From: Dysidea avara
Lineage: Eukaryota; Porifera; Demospongiae; Dictyoceratida; Dysideidae
Length of the DNA stretch: 64,000 nucleotides
Assembly: GCF_963678975.1 (NCBI RefSeq)
Contig: NC_089275.1
Coordinates: 32,115,977 to 32,179,976, forward strand
Direction of reading: 5' to 3'
The position numbers and the translations under genes are program-made. Shown one piece after another: positions 21,840-34,870 of this stretch. The notes under the pieces were generated by a model. The model saw nothing but the letters and a program-made list of their open reading frames with translations, was not told where the DNA came from and searched no databases. The stretch's first letter is position 1. Every line of letters begins with the position of its first letter.

Positions 21840-24800
21840 CCCACTGAACAGTCCTTCGCCATTTCACCCGCGCCATTCATCACGTGTGCATTTGATCACG
21901 TGATGCAACAGATAGGATTTGCAGGGTTCAGCATTAATGTGATGTGACCCTCAATAGTAGTACAGAGGAGCGCCAGTTGGAAAGTAGCTACCAGAGAGCT
22001 CCAAGGCTGTAAGATTTGGTGTGATTTTTAATTTTAAAAAATTCTGCTTCTGAAAGGGGGTTCGTCCGAACCATCCGAACCCTCCCTGCCTACGCCCTTG
22101 ATTTTTAAGTGGAAGCTAGTGTACTAACAAATTAAAGCTAAACAATAGATTATGTAGCAACAATAGAATAAAATATTTAGTGAAATAATATACATATATG
22201 TGACTGAAAAAAATTGGCTAGATTTTCCAATGGATACAAATTAATCAATATGGTTGCTATCACATACGTGTGGGTATTGTTCTATAATTGTAGGGAAGTG
22301 TAGGCTCTTGGGAAAATCTTTTATAAGCAGAACAGACCACTGTATATAATATTATTAATCAATAATTGAAAGCACTCATCAATTGAAAGCACTCATCAAT
22401 TGTACACTCATCAATTGGTCCAGCCCACATTGGCGGCATTAATGATCATCCTTGATGCTGTTCAGTGGTCACATTAATTTATTGTATAATATGTACTGTC
22501 TTTCGTACATGCACAGCAGTTAATTGTGTACATACTCATGAATATAATACACTTACTAGCTAGCTAGGATCATGATCGAATACTCTTATTACTTGCACAC
22601 TAGCTTATGTAGTTTGATCAATGATGCAACTAGATTACCGGAATCAATTCATCTGTTTCCCTATATACGTAGTAGACATGTCACTCCAGAAACTCTATTA
22701 CCACAACACCTAAATGAAATACAGTACAGTGGAACCTGTATTATGGACACCTTGGGACCAATCAAGTGTCCTGATCATGATTTTCCACGTTAGTTTACAT
22801 GTTATGGACCACTGCACTTTGAGTGTCCAGATTATGCAGGTGTCCTCACTTTCAAGTTAACACACAGTAAATTCAAATGGATCAATTTGACCTCCATGGG
22901 TAAATTTAAACTGCAGAAGTTTTGGTTAAAATGACCATCTAAAAGTGGTTGTAACCTGAGTAGGTATTTGAACAAAATCAGTCAAAATAACCAGGGAAGA
23001 TCAATACAACTGTTCACTTAGGATGTTGAAATAACATATTTTGGTGATTTGAGTGTGAAATGTCAAGTCTACTATAGTAAAGTTTAGATGACCAGCTACA
23101 TGGTTAAATTTACAGTACACTGGCCGTTATAACAGTTGTGTTACATCCCACAATCAAAAGTGAAGATGGAGAACATAGGTTTTAAATGCAATTTGAAAAC
23201 TCTATAAGACCAGGTATGTTTAAAATATTAAAGTGCAGTATGTAACAATTATTGTCGTAGATAGATTAATGTATGTTATTACTAATGATGACTGACTTGT
23301 TAATTAATGTAAACAAACAAATAAACAAATCTTTTGTGACATGGGTTAATTTTACCACTGATGGTTAAAATGACCGTGATGGCAAGGTTATTTCAAACAC
23401 CTGGCTAGAGGTTGAAGAGACTATAGAGCATCTGGGTAATATGACTGTATCCTACAAAGTTAAAATAAACCAATACATCCTTGGGTCATTATTACCAAAA
23501 AATCGGTCGTTTGAATTGCAGGTAAAACAACCCAAAAATTTGGGTTGTTTGTACCCATTTGAATTTACAGTGCAGTGGCTGTTAGAAGTAATTGCATGGA
23601 TTGTTTGAACTTGCTAATTATACAGGAACTCAAAATTGAAGAAAAGTAAACATCTATATATATATATACAATCCAGGTCAAGATTTTATTGTTACGGTTT
23701 GTTCCCAGTATTCATGGTTATCTGGAAGGTAAACTCTTATGATGGTCGAATGTGTAGTTGTGTATTCTGAGAACTAAGTGCTATAGTAAATAGCTAGCAT
23801 CTTACGTCTAAAGTAGGATCCACTACATCATCTACATGTTAAAACGCATTATGTACACCAATTTCATACATTGTAATCAGAAAAGTAACACTGGAAAAAA
23901 TTGGTGCTCAAGGAATGTGCACACATACACAAGTGTACACATGCACAGTCAAGCTTATTATACAGTACATATAATCATGAGCATCATGTGGAGGTCACGT
24001 AGAACAGCAAATGATCAAGTTACATACAGCAGTCTCATCTGAAAACAATAAATTGCACTCATACTCGTACACAATAAAATAGCTTACCAAGTGCAAACAC
24101 AGAAACTGAGTAACCTCTATCTCATGAAGACCAGTTCCCACATCTAGTCAAATGAGATGAATGTGAAATAGTTGTCCCTCTCTCTAGCAGCAATTGTAAT
24201 CCAAGGCTCTTAGAAACTGAATAATTTGGGGAACAAAACAGTACAAGTTTAAGCACTTACGTAGCAACAAAATATCACCATAGCAACTATTGCATAACTC
24301 ATGGATATCAACCTAGCAACCATTGCTTAGAAAACGTAAATCATGGATAAGGATAAAATCAACAGATGCAATGTGTAAATAGCTAGTTATGTAGATAATT
24401 CACAGACAAGTGATGGATTTCAAAGGCTGTAGCTGGCTGATAATAAACATATATACAGTAGTACATTTTTATACTGAAGGCCTAGATTACATTTTTTGAA
24501 ATTATGTACGAAGCTGAAAGCCATCCATTTGTTTGATTGTCTGTTTATACATTCCCTTGAAGTCTGGATTATGTATGTATTTGAATTACGCTGATGTGCA
24601 CAAAGTCCATAATAATAGAATATTCATAACACAGATACCTTGAGACCAACTAGTATTATCAAGAGCACCCCAGGCTAGCTTTGTACTAAGGACATGAGTA
24701 TATGCTTATCTGGTCTCTTGGGTCACATTTTGTCCATACAAAGCCATTACTCTAAATGACAATACTTTTCTAAAAATTAAATTTGCAAATTGGTTTGCAA

Positions 24801-25426
24801 AGTGGTCTAACAGATAAAAATTTGGTGAATTACCAAGTCAATTCACAGATATATAAAATTGTTAGATTTAATTTAATTTGCCAAACTGCCAATTAGCTCC
24901 TTGCATACAATGCTGCACTCAGCACCTATCCAAAATCTAAAAAAAACGTTTATACATAATTTCAACTGTCTAAAGCAGCCATTTGGCTTTGAAATGTTAG
25001 CCCAAAGGTGACCAGCTTAGACAGGCCCCACTGTAATTTTACACATCATAACACTTTCATGACATGTGTGTTTTATAAAATTCAAGTTTTAACAAATGTG
25101 AGCAAGCAAGAAGCTTAGTTGAGGAGTATGAGTAAACTGTGTAGTGCGCGTGCACGCATGTGTGTGTATGTGTGTCCTCTAAACAGATGGCTGTGGAATT
25201 TGGGATGTCTGGTGGAGTTGGTATGCTACCAGTACAGCATTGTTAGGTCACAAGGCAACCCATGCCCAAGCAGATGTTGTTCATAGACCCAACTTGAATT
25301 GGAAGGACATTCAAAGAATGGGATAGGATGCTCTCAATTAGTTTGATGTAGCCCAGCCAAGGTGGTATAATTGATGCTAAATGTTTCATCTAGAGGAGCT
25401 CCTAGTAGTCCAACTGTGGTCACTGG
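21840..25426. other. Mostly non-coding stretch
   Basis: AT-rich. Contains a small AATTGAAAGCACTCATC duplication (22373-22410), a solitary pogo-like end (~22731), an ATATGTGAC end at ~22198 and a TA microsatellite at ~23656. I found no convincing exon or RNA gene. Confidence 0.35.
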
Positions 25427-25603
25427 CTTTGCCTGTGGTTGTGAGAGGACTTTTATAGTCATTCCAGAGACTTCACTTGTCATCGTAAGCACTGTGCTGG
25501 TCAACCTCCTCCACCAAAACAAACTAAGTTAAATAGTGGGTGTGGCAGAATTTTCTATCGTAGAGGTGATCTCACTTGCCACCAGCAATACTGCTTAAGT
25601 TAA
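25427..25603 (+). pseudogene. C2HC-type zinc-finger fragment
   Basis: Two zinc-finger-like motifs on the plus strand. The distal one is intact: CGRIFYRRGDLTCHQQYC, ending at TAA (25601). The proximal one (RDFTCHRKHC, preceded by a CERTF block) requires a one-base frameshift near 25457. They are linked by a proline-rich GQPPPPKQTK. Spacing suits tandem C2HC fingers of the kind seen in transposon-associated DNA-binding proteins. No start or upstream exon was identified. Confidence 0.4.
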
Positions 25604-25692
25604 GTTTGTGTCAGGCCCAGTTCTGCAGATACAGGACTTGCTTTTGTCATTAGACATGCCAATAAGGTGATGAGGTGTGTGTGCATGTCAGA

Positions 25693-26872
25693 GTTGGGGT
25701 CAAATACCTTTAAGTACAATTGCAAATACTCTAAAAATGTGAAATACAAACAATGCAAATACCTTTATCAGGACAGTATTTAAATACAAATATGAATACT
25801 TTCCAAAATACAATTTTAAATACTTTCCAAAGTATTTAAATACAATTTTAAATACTTTACTGGTATATACTAGGTTTTGCACTTGACTCAACCACTTTAT
25901 TGTCTACGAATTGGTCTGTTTAAAGGGCTTCATTCATCTACTTGTGTATGACAATACTTCATTCAGGTTCACAATTTCCATTGAAAATGCTCTCAGATTC
26001 AATCTTGTATTGTTCAAATTTCAAAATTTTCCACTTTCAACATTATTATTCTAACATGCATCTATTCAGTGTTGTGCAATTGTGAGAGGGGTGTATCATG
26101 TACTTGGTTGTCTGTACCTACCCAAACTTTTCCATTAGCAAAATGCTTCAGAGAGCCATACCTATAATCTAAAGGCAGTATATAAAATATCTACAGGCAG
26201 AAAATATTATGAATTTTATGTGGAAATGTCTCCAAATTGCAGTGTTTTAGCATCTATTTTTCAAAATTTTCCTGGGGGGGGCATGCCCCCAGACCCCCCT
26301 AGTTCCAGCATGCTTTGCATGCTGGGAAGTGTGCTTCGCTACCTCTACCCATTTGGCAAGAGATTAATACCTTGAGTTAGCCCCCCCTTTTATAAATCCT
26401 AGATCCGCCCCTGAGAATGGTTTGATTTAGGGTTCTCCCATCAGGATCACACTGTAATAATGAAAATGCTACAGTAACATATTTGTTTAAGAAAATAAGT
26501 GCCTACTGGTCAACAATACGATTTTATTTCGTAGGTTCGAATGTGTTCAAGCATCACTTGAAGATTCTAGTCAAGTATTTAAACTCGATATTGTCAGAAA
26601 AGATTATAGATAGATACATAAGAATAGTGTAGAAAATTTGAACAAGTAGCTAACCTCTTATTTACTATATCGTCCTATGAACTAAAACATAGATTTTTGT
26701 CTGATTTTTACTAACAAATAACACTTAGGTACTGTAATATGTTGGTACAGTAAATAGTACTTGCACTTGACTTAAGTGCTGAGGGTGCTTTACCCTTGAT
26801 TTCAACTAGAGCATACCTGTAATTGAAAAATACTTTACTTGGATAACTTTTAAATGCACTTGGACCCAGGTC
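25693..26872. mobile_element. Possible TIR element with ATACTTT-rich ends
   Basis: The left side (GGGGTCAAATACCTTTAAGT and several TTTAAATAC blocks) and the right side (AAAATACTTTACTTGGATAA, TGGACCCAGGTC) are imperfect inverted counterparts. Inside, 26270-26414 carries a separate GGGGGGGCATGCCCCC hairpin and a CTAGATCCGCCCCTG end from another element. Boundaries are uncertain. Confidence 0.35.
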
Positions 26873-26908
26873 ACAGAATTCAAGTTCCACAACCCACTAG
26901 TAAGACAA

Positions 26909-27120
<212 letters not shown>

Positions 27121-27124
27121 CTTT

Positions 27125-28573
27125 TACATCTTGATATCATCATGTCTGCCCCAACCCTTCATGGAAGGTTAATACACTCAGCCCGGGGATGCTAAATAAC
27201 TCATTTACAAGCCAGGCCAGGAGAGAGGAATCACCTAGTCAGGGGATGTTAATTAACCTATTTTGAAATTTACAACAGGTGAGAGGACGTGGATAGGCCA
27301 TAGACAATAGTGACCCGGGACAGAGACTTCGTCTACCTCGTACAAAACATGGGTATGTATGATGTAAAGCCTTCTTTTGTATGCATGCACAAACCCACAC
27401 TATTTAAATTCTACATACTTTTTTGCTAATCACACATAATACACTTAGTGTCCAGCATATATTTTTTACCTTGACAGTCACTCTGCATCTACAGTATGTG
27501 TGTAGGGTATTCCAACAGGCTGTAATTAAAAGACACACAGAATATAACTTGTAGACTAATATGCAATAAAAGCAAGCAATCATAATTTACGTGCACACAT
27601 ATGGTTTACATTGCATATAGACCGCAAGTGGTGGAGGGGGGTGGGGCTTGAAGGGACACTTTATTACATTGGTATGTCATCATTACACCATTCATGCATC
27701 AGGTTCTACCACCCATGCAGTGTAGTATGACTATCTGACTTCAAATAATTACAAAAATTGAAACTCTAACATAGCCTTGACAGAAGTCTAGCTACTCAGG
27801 ACGCTACACATCAATGACACTGTGAATCGATTGATTAAATAGCTGCTACCGAATACCACTTTGGATAGAAGTACAGCACACATCCTTAAACAATGATCTG
27901 CAAAATTGCAGTTAACCATTTTACTCAAGTACATATGTGCATACAATTGCACTTGCATTTTAGTTATCAACATGACTCAGAACTAGGAACCCTGTAAGCC
28001 CACTACGCAGCATTAGACATGCTATTCTAACAATATCTATACAGACAAGCAAACTCTGCGGCCAGCTTTGGGCATGCACCCTACTTAAACGAGCTAGGTT
28101 GCTTTAATCAAGTAATTAACACCTTTGCACTAAATATAGTCTTTCAGTTATTGTGATCTATCTGTGGTCGAATGTGTAAAAAACGCAATAGTGTGCATGG
28201 ATGCTGACCAATCAGAACAGTGAACACCTTCGCTTATTACCAGGTATGTATATACTGTGCAAAATAAAAGGTAGAGTTGCAATGGTGGGTGTTTGATGTA
28301 CAGGGTACAGTTGGAAACTTGTATGGTCAAATTTTTCATGTTACAAAATTACTTTGGGTGAACACACAAAGGATTTAGTGCTACGTGCTTAAATCGCATA
28401 TAAGGCTGCTTAGCTTGATCATGAAACAGCTAAGTCACTCCTCCTTGTATAATCATGACTGTCTAGTATTCATGTTTGTTAGAAAACCCTCAGACTTCAT
28501 AGCCCATGAGCCAGGCCTAAAAAGTACAGTTGCTGATACAAAAAAATCTAAGTGAATTTTATTTCCCAAGCAG
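27125..28573. other. Non-coding stretch
   Basis: No repeats with partners in the window and no convincing exon. Short open frames only. Confidence 0.35.
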
Positions 28574-28700
28574 TTATTGTGAAGGGGAAAGAAGGGCCAA
28601 ACTGACTGGATTACTTGATGAGGCCATTGCTATTGCTGCGGAGCAGAAAGTTGGACCAAATTTGGTCCCTTCGGTACTCCTAGCTGCTGACACCACTTAG
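28574..28700 (+). CDS. Candidate terminal exon, unknown
   Basis: After a plausible splice acceptor (TTTCCCAAGCAG) there is a 41-codon open stretch ending at TAG. It has a compact, protein-like, Ala/Leu-rich composition (ERRAKLTGLLDEAIAIAAEQ, then KVGPNLVPSVLLAAD). I do not recognise it and see no upstream partner exon. It could be a relic or chance. Confidence 0.22.
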
Positions 28701-28889
28701 ACGGTGCAACTACTGTAACTACCTCACGTACTTTATATATAGTGCAAAAGTTTAATGGGGAAATTTTGATGATTTCCACTACCTGCCTATTCCAGTCACC
28801 TCAAAATCATGCTTGGTGTTTTAACTGGCATGTAGTCTTGATATGTGTACATGGGATTATGAAAAATTACTGTAACTTAAAGGTTACAA

Positions 28890-29152
28890 GGGCGTGGCAC
28901 TCCAATATAATACCCGTACTCCGATCTTCGTCCTCAGTCAAAATAGAAAAATAAGCCTTGACTTACACTAAAATCCACACTTGACCCTTGACCAAATTCT
29001 TGCAAAATTATAACTCTTAAAGTATCAATTGTGGTATACACTTGACAAACAAAGCTTGTCTTTTGACCTACTGCATATGTCTTGCTTGACTTTCATTTTG
29101 ACCGAGGACGAAGATCAGAGTACAGGATATACTGGAGTGCTACCCCCTTGGA
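28890..29152. mobile_element. MITE with ~55-bp TIRs
   Basis: The left end GGGCGTGGCACTCCAATATA with TCCGATCTTCGTCCTC is mirrored by GAGGACGAAGATCAGAG and ACTGGAGTGCTACCCCC on the right. The interior is ~150 bp, AT-rich and non-coding. Confidence 0.75.
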
Positions 29153-29159
29153 TTATCAA

Positions 29160-29879
29160 AGTGTCCACATTTTAGGGTGTACTTTTTGAGGGGTTCTTCT
29201 GTATATTTTAGACAGGCTTCAGTAGAATTTCTGCAGGTCCCTACTTAGTGGAATAAAATAAGTACACAATTTGGTCGTATAGCTTGTCAAATCGCTCCTC
29301 ATCTCGCTCTTTCAGTAGGAGGGCGGGCACACACAAAAGGACAAGGCCTGATACATGCAAGGGCCTGATACAGGAACGTGTTACCTTCAGGCCCTTGGTG
29401 TGCTTACAACAATTTACAAAACCAAGTACGCAACACGTAGCTACTCACACAAGAAGAAATCAGCTGGGCCCCATACTTCTCGCGATCTAGGCAGACTGTT
29501 AGGTGCTAGGCTATGGTGCGCTGAAAACCAACGCAAAGCTTAGTATACCGGTACCCAACTATTCCGTATCCCCCTACCGTACACTAATCTAGCGTTCGTA
29601 TGGACCGTTAGTCCATACTAACGCAACATGTACCTTTGGACTATACGTCCATATAGCTTAAGATACTAGGTTGTGGCAACACCTACTATAACTTCATGTA
29701 CAACTTACTAGAGAAGGCATGTGAAGGTTGCGATATGAAATTCCTAGCATGGCCTCCTTCATTTCAATTTAAGCTTCACCTTTCGCGAGGCTCCCATCTT
29801 TATAAACTGTATTAGCATTTCTCTTCCTTGTTTGCTAGTAGAACACTAATTGATAAACAAGCGTGGCTTGTTCCACACG
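29160..29879. other. Non-coding stretch
   Basis: GC-richer than its surroundings (29280-29560), with two overlapping ~60-codon open frames lacking recognisable motifs. No tRNA or rRNA signature found. Confidence 0.3.
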
Positions 29880-32252
29880 CTAGAGTAAGCGATCTATTGC
29901 CGGACACCATCTATAATCGGACACTTTTTCTCAGAAACTACCAGGCCGAATCTTCTGAATTTTGCTACGGATAAACTTCACACCTAGCCTAGCAATGTAC
30001 CAAACTTTGGGCTGGACAGCTTTTGTGGTTGCTTTGCTACAGCCGATTAAAGTGACTGTCCGAAAACCTCTAATATTGGAAGTTTACCTCTTTTATCGGA
30101 CACCGCCCAGCAATCCTCCACTAATAGATGAAATTCCTCACAACCACCACTGACTGTTAGGGGAATACATGTACTTTCTAAGCAGCCATAGTTTGTTTCA
30201 TTTCTCCACTCGTAAGCGGAGCTACAACCATTAATATTCGGGTGTGTCGCGACCTCTGTAATCGGACAGAGCAGAATTTCATTTCACGCGGTTTTATCAC
30301 TTCAAAGCTACCTTTTAGGTATAATTAGCCACGAAAATGAAAAGTGTGGTACAAAATCTAATTGGATTTTCAAGGAGTCGTAAAATTTTACCATTTTAGC
30401 GATCAGTATGCTACTGTGGGACTCCACAAAATGACTTATGAACTGTTCCGAAGAACTGTTAGCACTGAAATGCATGGGTGTAGCACAAAGGGGAGGGTCT
30501 AAAGTCCTTCTACCCCTCCACTTCCAATTATCAAGATATACTCTAATAGAGCAGTCAGCTACTCTAATGGAACAGTCATGTATTCAAATAAGTATTTAGG
30601 TGCATTTTTGAATAAAATTTCAACCTTGGTACATCAAAATGAATTTCAGAAGGTTAATTTTCAAAGCTTTTTTGGGGAGTCATGCTCCCAGACCCTCTTG
30701 ATAGTGCATGCTTTAGATGATGATAAGTGTATACTTATCACATGCACTGCAAACTGTATGGACCAGCTACCATTCTAGCTTGTAAATCCCTTATGCACCT
30801 TATTTCTGCTATATCCCTTGCAGCCATGCATGTCACACATACTATACAATGTGCTCAATGAAAGGTATGATTTTGCTTAATTAAAAATAAGACATGCATG
30901 CATGTGTATATAGCTAATTTGCAGGTGGAAAACAAAACTTGTACATTGCTAAGAACTCCTATCATCCAGTCAAGAAATTGGGTCACATATAAGTGATGCA
31001 AAGAATGACATCACATGTTCATGTTCTGCAGTAACAACCAGCAAGGATGACTATCACTATATATTTGCCATTTCTGCAAACAACCATTCCAGCAGTTAAA
31101 TTAATTACGATCCAGATTGGAGCTAATTGTGTGCTTTTAACCTACATTATACACTTGTCACAGCTATATCTATATAGTGTACATGTCATGCCTTTCTTTG
31201 GTTCATTTTTAAAATCTGTAATATCTTCTAGCTAATTACTAGCTGTATAGCTATATCACAGTGAGTGCATGTAGCTAGTTGTTTATTTCATACAAAACTA
31301 CCTTTTGTTTAATGTGTTGCAAAGCATGTGTGACATGCATGGCTGTAAGAGCAGATAGCAAAAGTTAATTAGGTGCATGAAGGGCTTAAGTAGCATAGCT
31401 GGTTGAGAGTGAGAAGCATTCTTACCATGCAAAGCATGTTCTATCAAGGGAGTCTGGGGGAATACCCCCATGCAACAGGAAAGTTGAAGAGTAGTCTTCT
31501 GAAATTGATTTTGGTAATAAAGATGACTGAATTTTACTAAAACCTGAATCTAAATGTTTGTTTGGACACATGACTGCTCTATTAGAGTATATCTTGATAA
31601 TTGGAAGTGGAGGGGTGGAAGGACTTATAGACCTTCCCCTTTGTGCTACACCCATGCATTTCAGTGCTAAAAGTTCTTAGGAACAGTCCATAAGTCATTT
31701 TGTGGAGTCCCACAGTAGCATACTGATCGCTAAAATGGTAAAATTTTACGACTCCTTGGAAATCCAATTAGATTTTGTACCACACTTTTCATTTTCGTGG
31801 CTAATTATACCTAAAAGGTAGCTTTGAAGTGATAAAACCGCGTGAAATGAAATTCTGCTCTGTCCGATTACAGAGGTCGCGACACACCCGAATATTAATG
31901 GTTGTAGCTCCGCTTACGAGTGGAGGAATGAAACAAACTATGGCTGCTTAGAAAGTACATGTATTCCCCTAACAGTCAGTGGTGGTTGTGAGGAATTTCA
32001 TCTTTTAGTGGAGGATTGCTGGGCGGTGTCCGATGAAAGAGGTAAACTTCCGATATTAGAGGTTTTCGGACAGTCACTTTAATCGGCTGTAGCAAAGCAA
32101 TCACAAAAGCTTTCCAGCCCAAATTTTGGTACATTGCTAAGCTAAGTGTGAAGTTTATTCGTGGCATAATTCAGAAGATTCGGCCTGGTAGTTTCTGAGA
32201 AAAAGTGTCCGATTATAGATGGTGTCCGACAATAGATCGCTTACTCTAGTTC
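29880..32252. mobile_element. 2.4-kb near-palindrome (large foldback)
   Basis: Arms of about 0.9-1.0 kb in inverted orientation around a ~0.5-kb loop (about 30850-31310). The outer ends read TAGAGTAAGCGATCTATTG at 29882 and its complement at ~32232-32250. Arms remain ~90% or more similar by eye. Translations of 29962-30153 (+) and 31976-32167 (-) are almost the same 63-residue string, which confirms mirroring. No transposase motif is seen. The dispersed CTCTAATAGAGCAGTCA motif sits in each arm. Confidence 0.88.
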
Positions 32253-32309
32253 TTGTAACAAAACATCGCGCGATAATTATCATTTCAGGTGAGCCTTCAG
32301 ACGAACAGC

Positions 32310-32430
32310 CAGCTATAGACACTATCCAAAACCACGCCCACTTTTCGGACGCCATTTTGAATGGGGCCAATTTCAATATCGCTGACTGCACTGCATTGAA
32401 ATTCATCGATGAAGAAAGCTCGAACTAAGT
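32310..32430. mobile_element. Left TIR of a DNA element invaded by a LINE
   Basis: The reverse complement matches 34722-34870: TAGTTCGAGCTTT, ATTTCAATG, TGGCCCCATTCAAAATGGCG and GTAGTTTTGGATTGTGTCTA-like blocks. It carries a GCCATTTTGAATGG (YY1-like) motif. Confidence 0.65.
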
Positions 32431-32451
32431 GGTATTGTCAAACAATAGTCC

Positions 32452-32754
32452 ATGAAAGCTTTCAATGCTGTAAATTCTTTGTTCTGGCTAAAAGCAGGTG
32501 ATTATCAGGTGATGAACAAGGCGCGAAGCGCTGACGACACTAATTCCCTTGTTTACCTGTACAAGGAGCGCCTGGATGGTCAGCCGCTACTACAGTTACT
32601 ATCACTAATAATTTACCGCAGTAATGGATACTAAAATACTATCTATTTGTTTCGCAGTGCTTCCTGTGTGGGCCAACCAGCGATTTGGGCTGTCGATGCT
32701 TCGCGCCTTGTTCAACCCTGATAACCACCTTCCCCTAACCAATTTACAACCTTG
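32452..32754 (+). CDS. Candidate two-exon gene fragment inside the TIR element
   Basis: An open frame from ATG 32452 (or 32512) runs to 32620, with a possible 37-bp intron (GTAATG...TTCGCAG, 32621-32657). The reading then continues in phase from 32658 (MLPVWANQRFGLSMLRALF, then NPDNHLPLT) until the LINE 3' end near 32755. Composition and in-phase joining look protein-like (SADDTNSLVYLYKERLDGQP). I do not recognise the product. It may be the first part of the host transposon's own gene, cut by the LINE. The intron would be unusually short. Confidence 0.3.
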
Positions 32755-34721
32755 TTATGTTATGTTATTATCAATTTTGTCAAAAGACCGGGTTGTACAA
32801 AAGGACAAGCCTGTAGGCGTACTTCCCACAAAAAGCACATACACACCAGAAATTACAAAAACAATGACATAAGCAAATACACCTGTAAAACAAAACTACT
32901 ACAAGAACAAAAATAAATGCTAACAAAACAAGAACATTAAGTATACAGAAGATTCAAAAAAGAAAACGACGGAGGGCTAAACGGAACAAGGGTGGCTGTT
33001 TAATTCGCAGGACGGTATGGTATTCCACAGAAATGGGCTGTTCACAAAGAAAGAGTAACGAAACGAATTGATAGACGATGTCACAGGCCGGAGAGATAGA
33101 GGGTGACACCTTGTGGGAGCTTGGGACAACTGAAAATGTTCACTAAATGGTAAGGAATTCCTGTGGTAGAGACTATCATGAATGCAACAAATAGTAAAGT
33201 AGTTGTGACGCTGTTGAATGGTAGGCCACTTTAATGCTTGGATGCATTCGTCAGAAGTAGAGTTGCACCGATAATCGGTTGAATAATCGGTAACAGCCGA
33301 TATAAGGTGATTTTGCAAGTATCGGTATCGGCTACAAAGAGGAAGTTATTTGCCGATAACCTAAACCCACAATCAATCATTAACGACAGTAATAAACATG
33401 TGACAGAATTAAAAGAAAGCAGTGAATGCAGTGGTAAGTGGTAAACATTTATTTGCTGTACCTGTTTATAACTATTTAGGCTTGTTTATGTGTGAATAGT
33501 GTGGCTGCAAGGCTATAATAGGCTGTGTATATTTATCGGCCGCCCACGCAATCAACCAATCACTATTTGGAAAGGGTCTGGAATCCCACCAAAACTCCGT
33601 TTGAGAAGCTGACTTAGGTGTTTTATAACTACTTGGCTTTCATTTCCATGTAAGGGGTTAGTGGCACACTGGTAGCAAACATTGTAGAATTGGCCGCCCA
33701 CGCAAGTAATTAAATTATGTTATATACGCACATAAACTTTAGATGATTTTTGCTCCTTCTCCCCTGACCTACAGAATAGAAGAATATCGGTAAATATCGG
33801 CATATCGGCTACAGGAATGAGTGAAACATCGGTATCGGTAAAAGTGAAAATATGCATATCGGTGCAACACTAGTCAGAAGACTTACTCCAACAGTGAGAT
33901 GAAGGAATCCACCTACTATTGGAAGCCCAACGGGCAGCTCTACGCTGAACAGATTCCAGAGCATTGATGTTTTTAGCAGTATGAGGATGCCAAACTGGAC
34001 TGGCATATTCCATAACGGGGTGGACAATGCATTTGTAAGCAGTAGATTTAATGGATGAAGGAGCATTGAACAGGCAGTGGCAAAGAAAATTGAGTGCTTT
34101 AGTAGCTTTAGCTGAAACATATTTACAGTGTTCATTCCAGTTCAGCTTTGTGTCAACTATAATGCCTAGGTATCGAATTACAGGATGGTGTAGAATAACA
34201 GAAGAATCTAGATGGTATGAAGGTAAAATTGGGGAACGCTTGTTGGAAATCACTATGCTATCACATTTAATTGGATTGAGACGCAAGAGCCACTTTTTCG
34301 CCCACTGAGCTATACTTGAGAGATCAAACTGCAACAATTTAACATCATCAGGTGATGAGATTTCCTTGTAGATCGTGAAATCATCAGCAAATAGTTAGAC
34401 TTTGCTGTGAGATATAACAGAGGAAATGTCATTAATGAGAAGTAAAAAAAGAAGAGGGCCTAAGACTGAACCCTGGGGCGCCCCTGAGGTAACCGGAAGC
34501 CATGAGGAAAACCTCCCATTAACTACAACACGCTGGCGTCGACTTGTTAAAAATGCCTTTAACCAAATCAAAATATCACCAGAGATTCCAAGAGATTCCA
34601 ACTTCAACAGTAAACGAGGATGGGAAACAGAATCAAAAGCCTTTGCTAGGTCTAAGAAAATGCAGTGAGTACTACTACGCTGTACCTTGAAGACTTCCAC
34701 GGCCAATTGTTCGACAATACC
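32755..34721 (-). pseudogene. 5'-truncated LINE RT, interrupted
   Basis: Minus-strand non-LTR retrotransposon. From 34715: RT block [32 protein letters not shown], then an in-frame stop at ~34397 just before the catalytic FADD. Next come LRLNPIKCDSIVIS, YLGIIVDTKLNWN and LESVQRRAARWASNS. The C-terminal part continues from 33257 to 32977 (ECIQALKWPTIQQRHNYF). It is split by a hAT MITE (33258-33872). Apart from that insertion and one stop the frame is continuous, so it is a young copy. The 3' end carries short AACAT repeats near 32757. Confidence 0.9.
33258..33872. mobile_element. hAT-type MITE inside the LINE, 8-bp TSD
   Basis: A 615-bp element with termini TAGAGTTGCACCGATA and TATCGGTGCAACACTA and subterminal TATCGGTATCGG repeats. 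It is flanked by the exact 8-bp target duplication GTCAGAAG (33250-33257 and 33873-33880). Removing one TSD copy and the element restores the LINE frame, which proves the insertion order. TSD length and ends are those of the hAT superfamily. Confidence 0.95.
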
Positions 34722-34870
34722 CCCCTAGTTCGAGCTTTATTCATCATCGGATTTCAATGTAGCGCAATAGTAATAATTGATACTGGCCCCATTCAAAATG
34801 GCGGAAAGCTGTTGCTATGACGGTTACGTAGTTTTGGATTGTGTCTATTCCAAATCGTATCTATGGTGTA
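34722..34870. mobile_element. Right TIR of the LINE-invaded DNA element
   Basis: Inverted partner of 32310-32430 with CCATTCAAAATGGCGG and TTTTGGATTGTGTC. Confidence 0.65.

Noticed and set aside
29280..29560. tRNA or rRNA gene
   Set aside because: No A/B box pair, cloverleaf or conserved rRNA block found.
32977..34706. A host gene with introns on the minus strand
   Set aside because: RT motifs and LINE-type thumb motifs show it is a retrotransposon; the gap is a hAT MITE.
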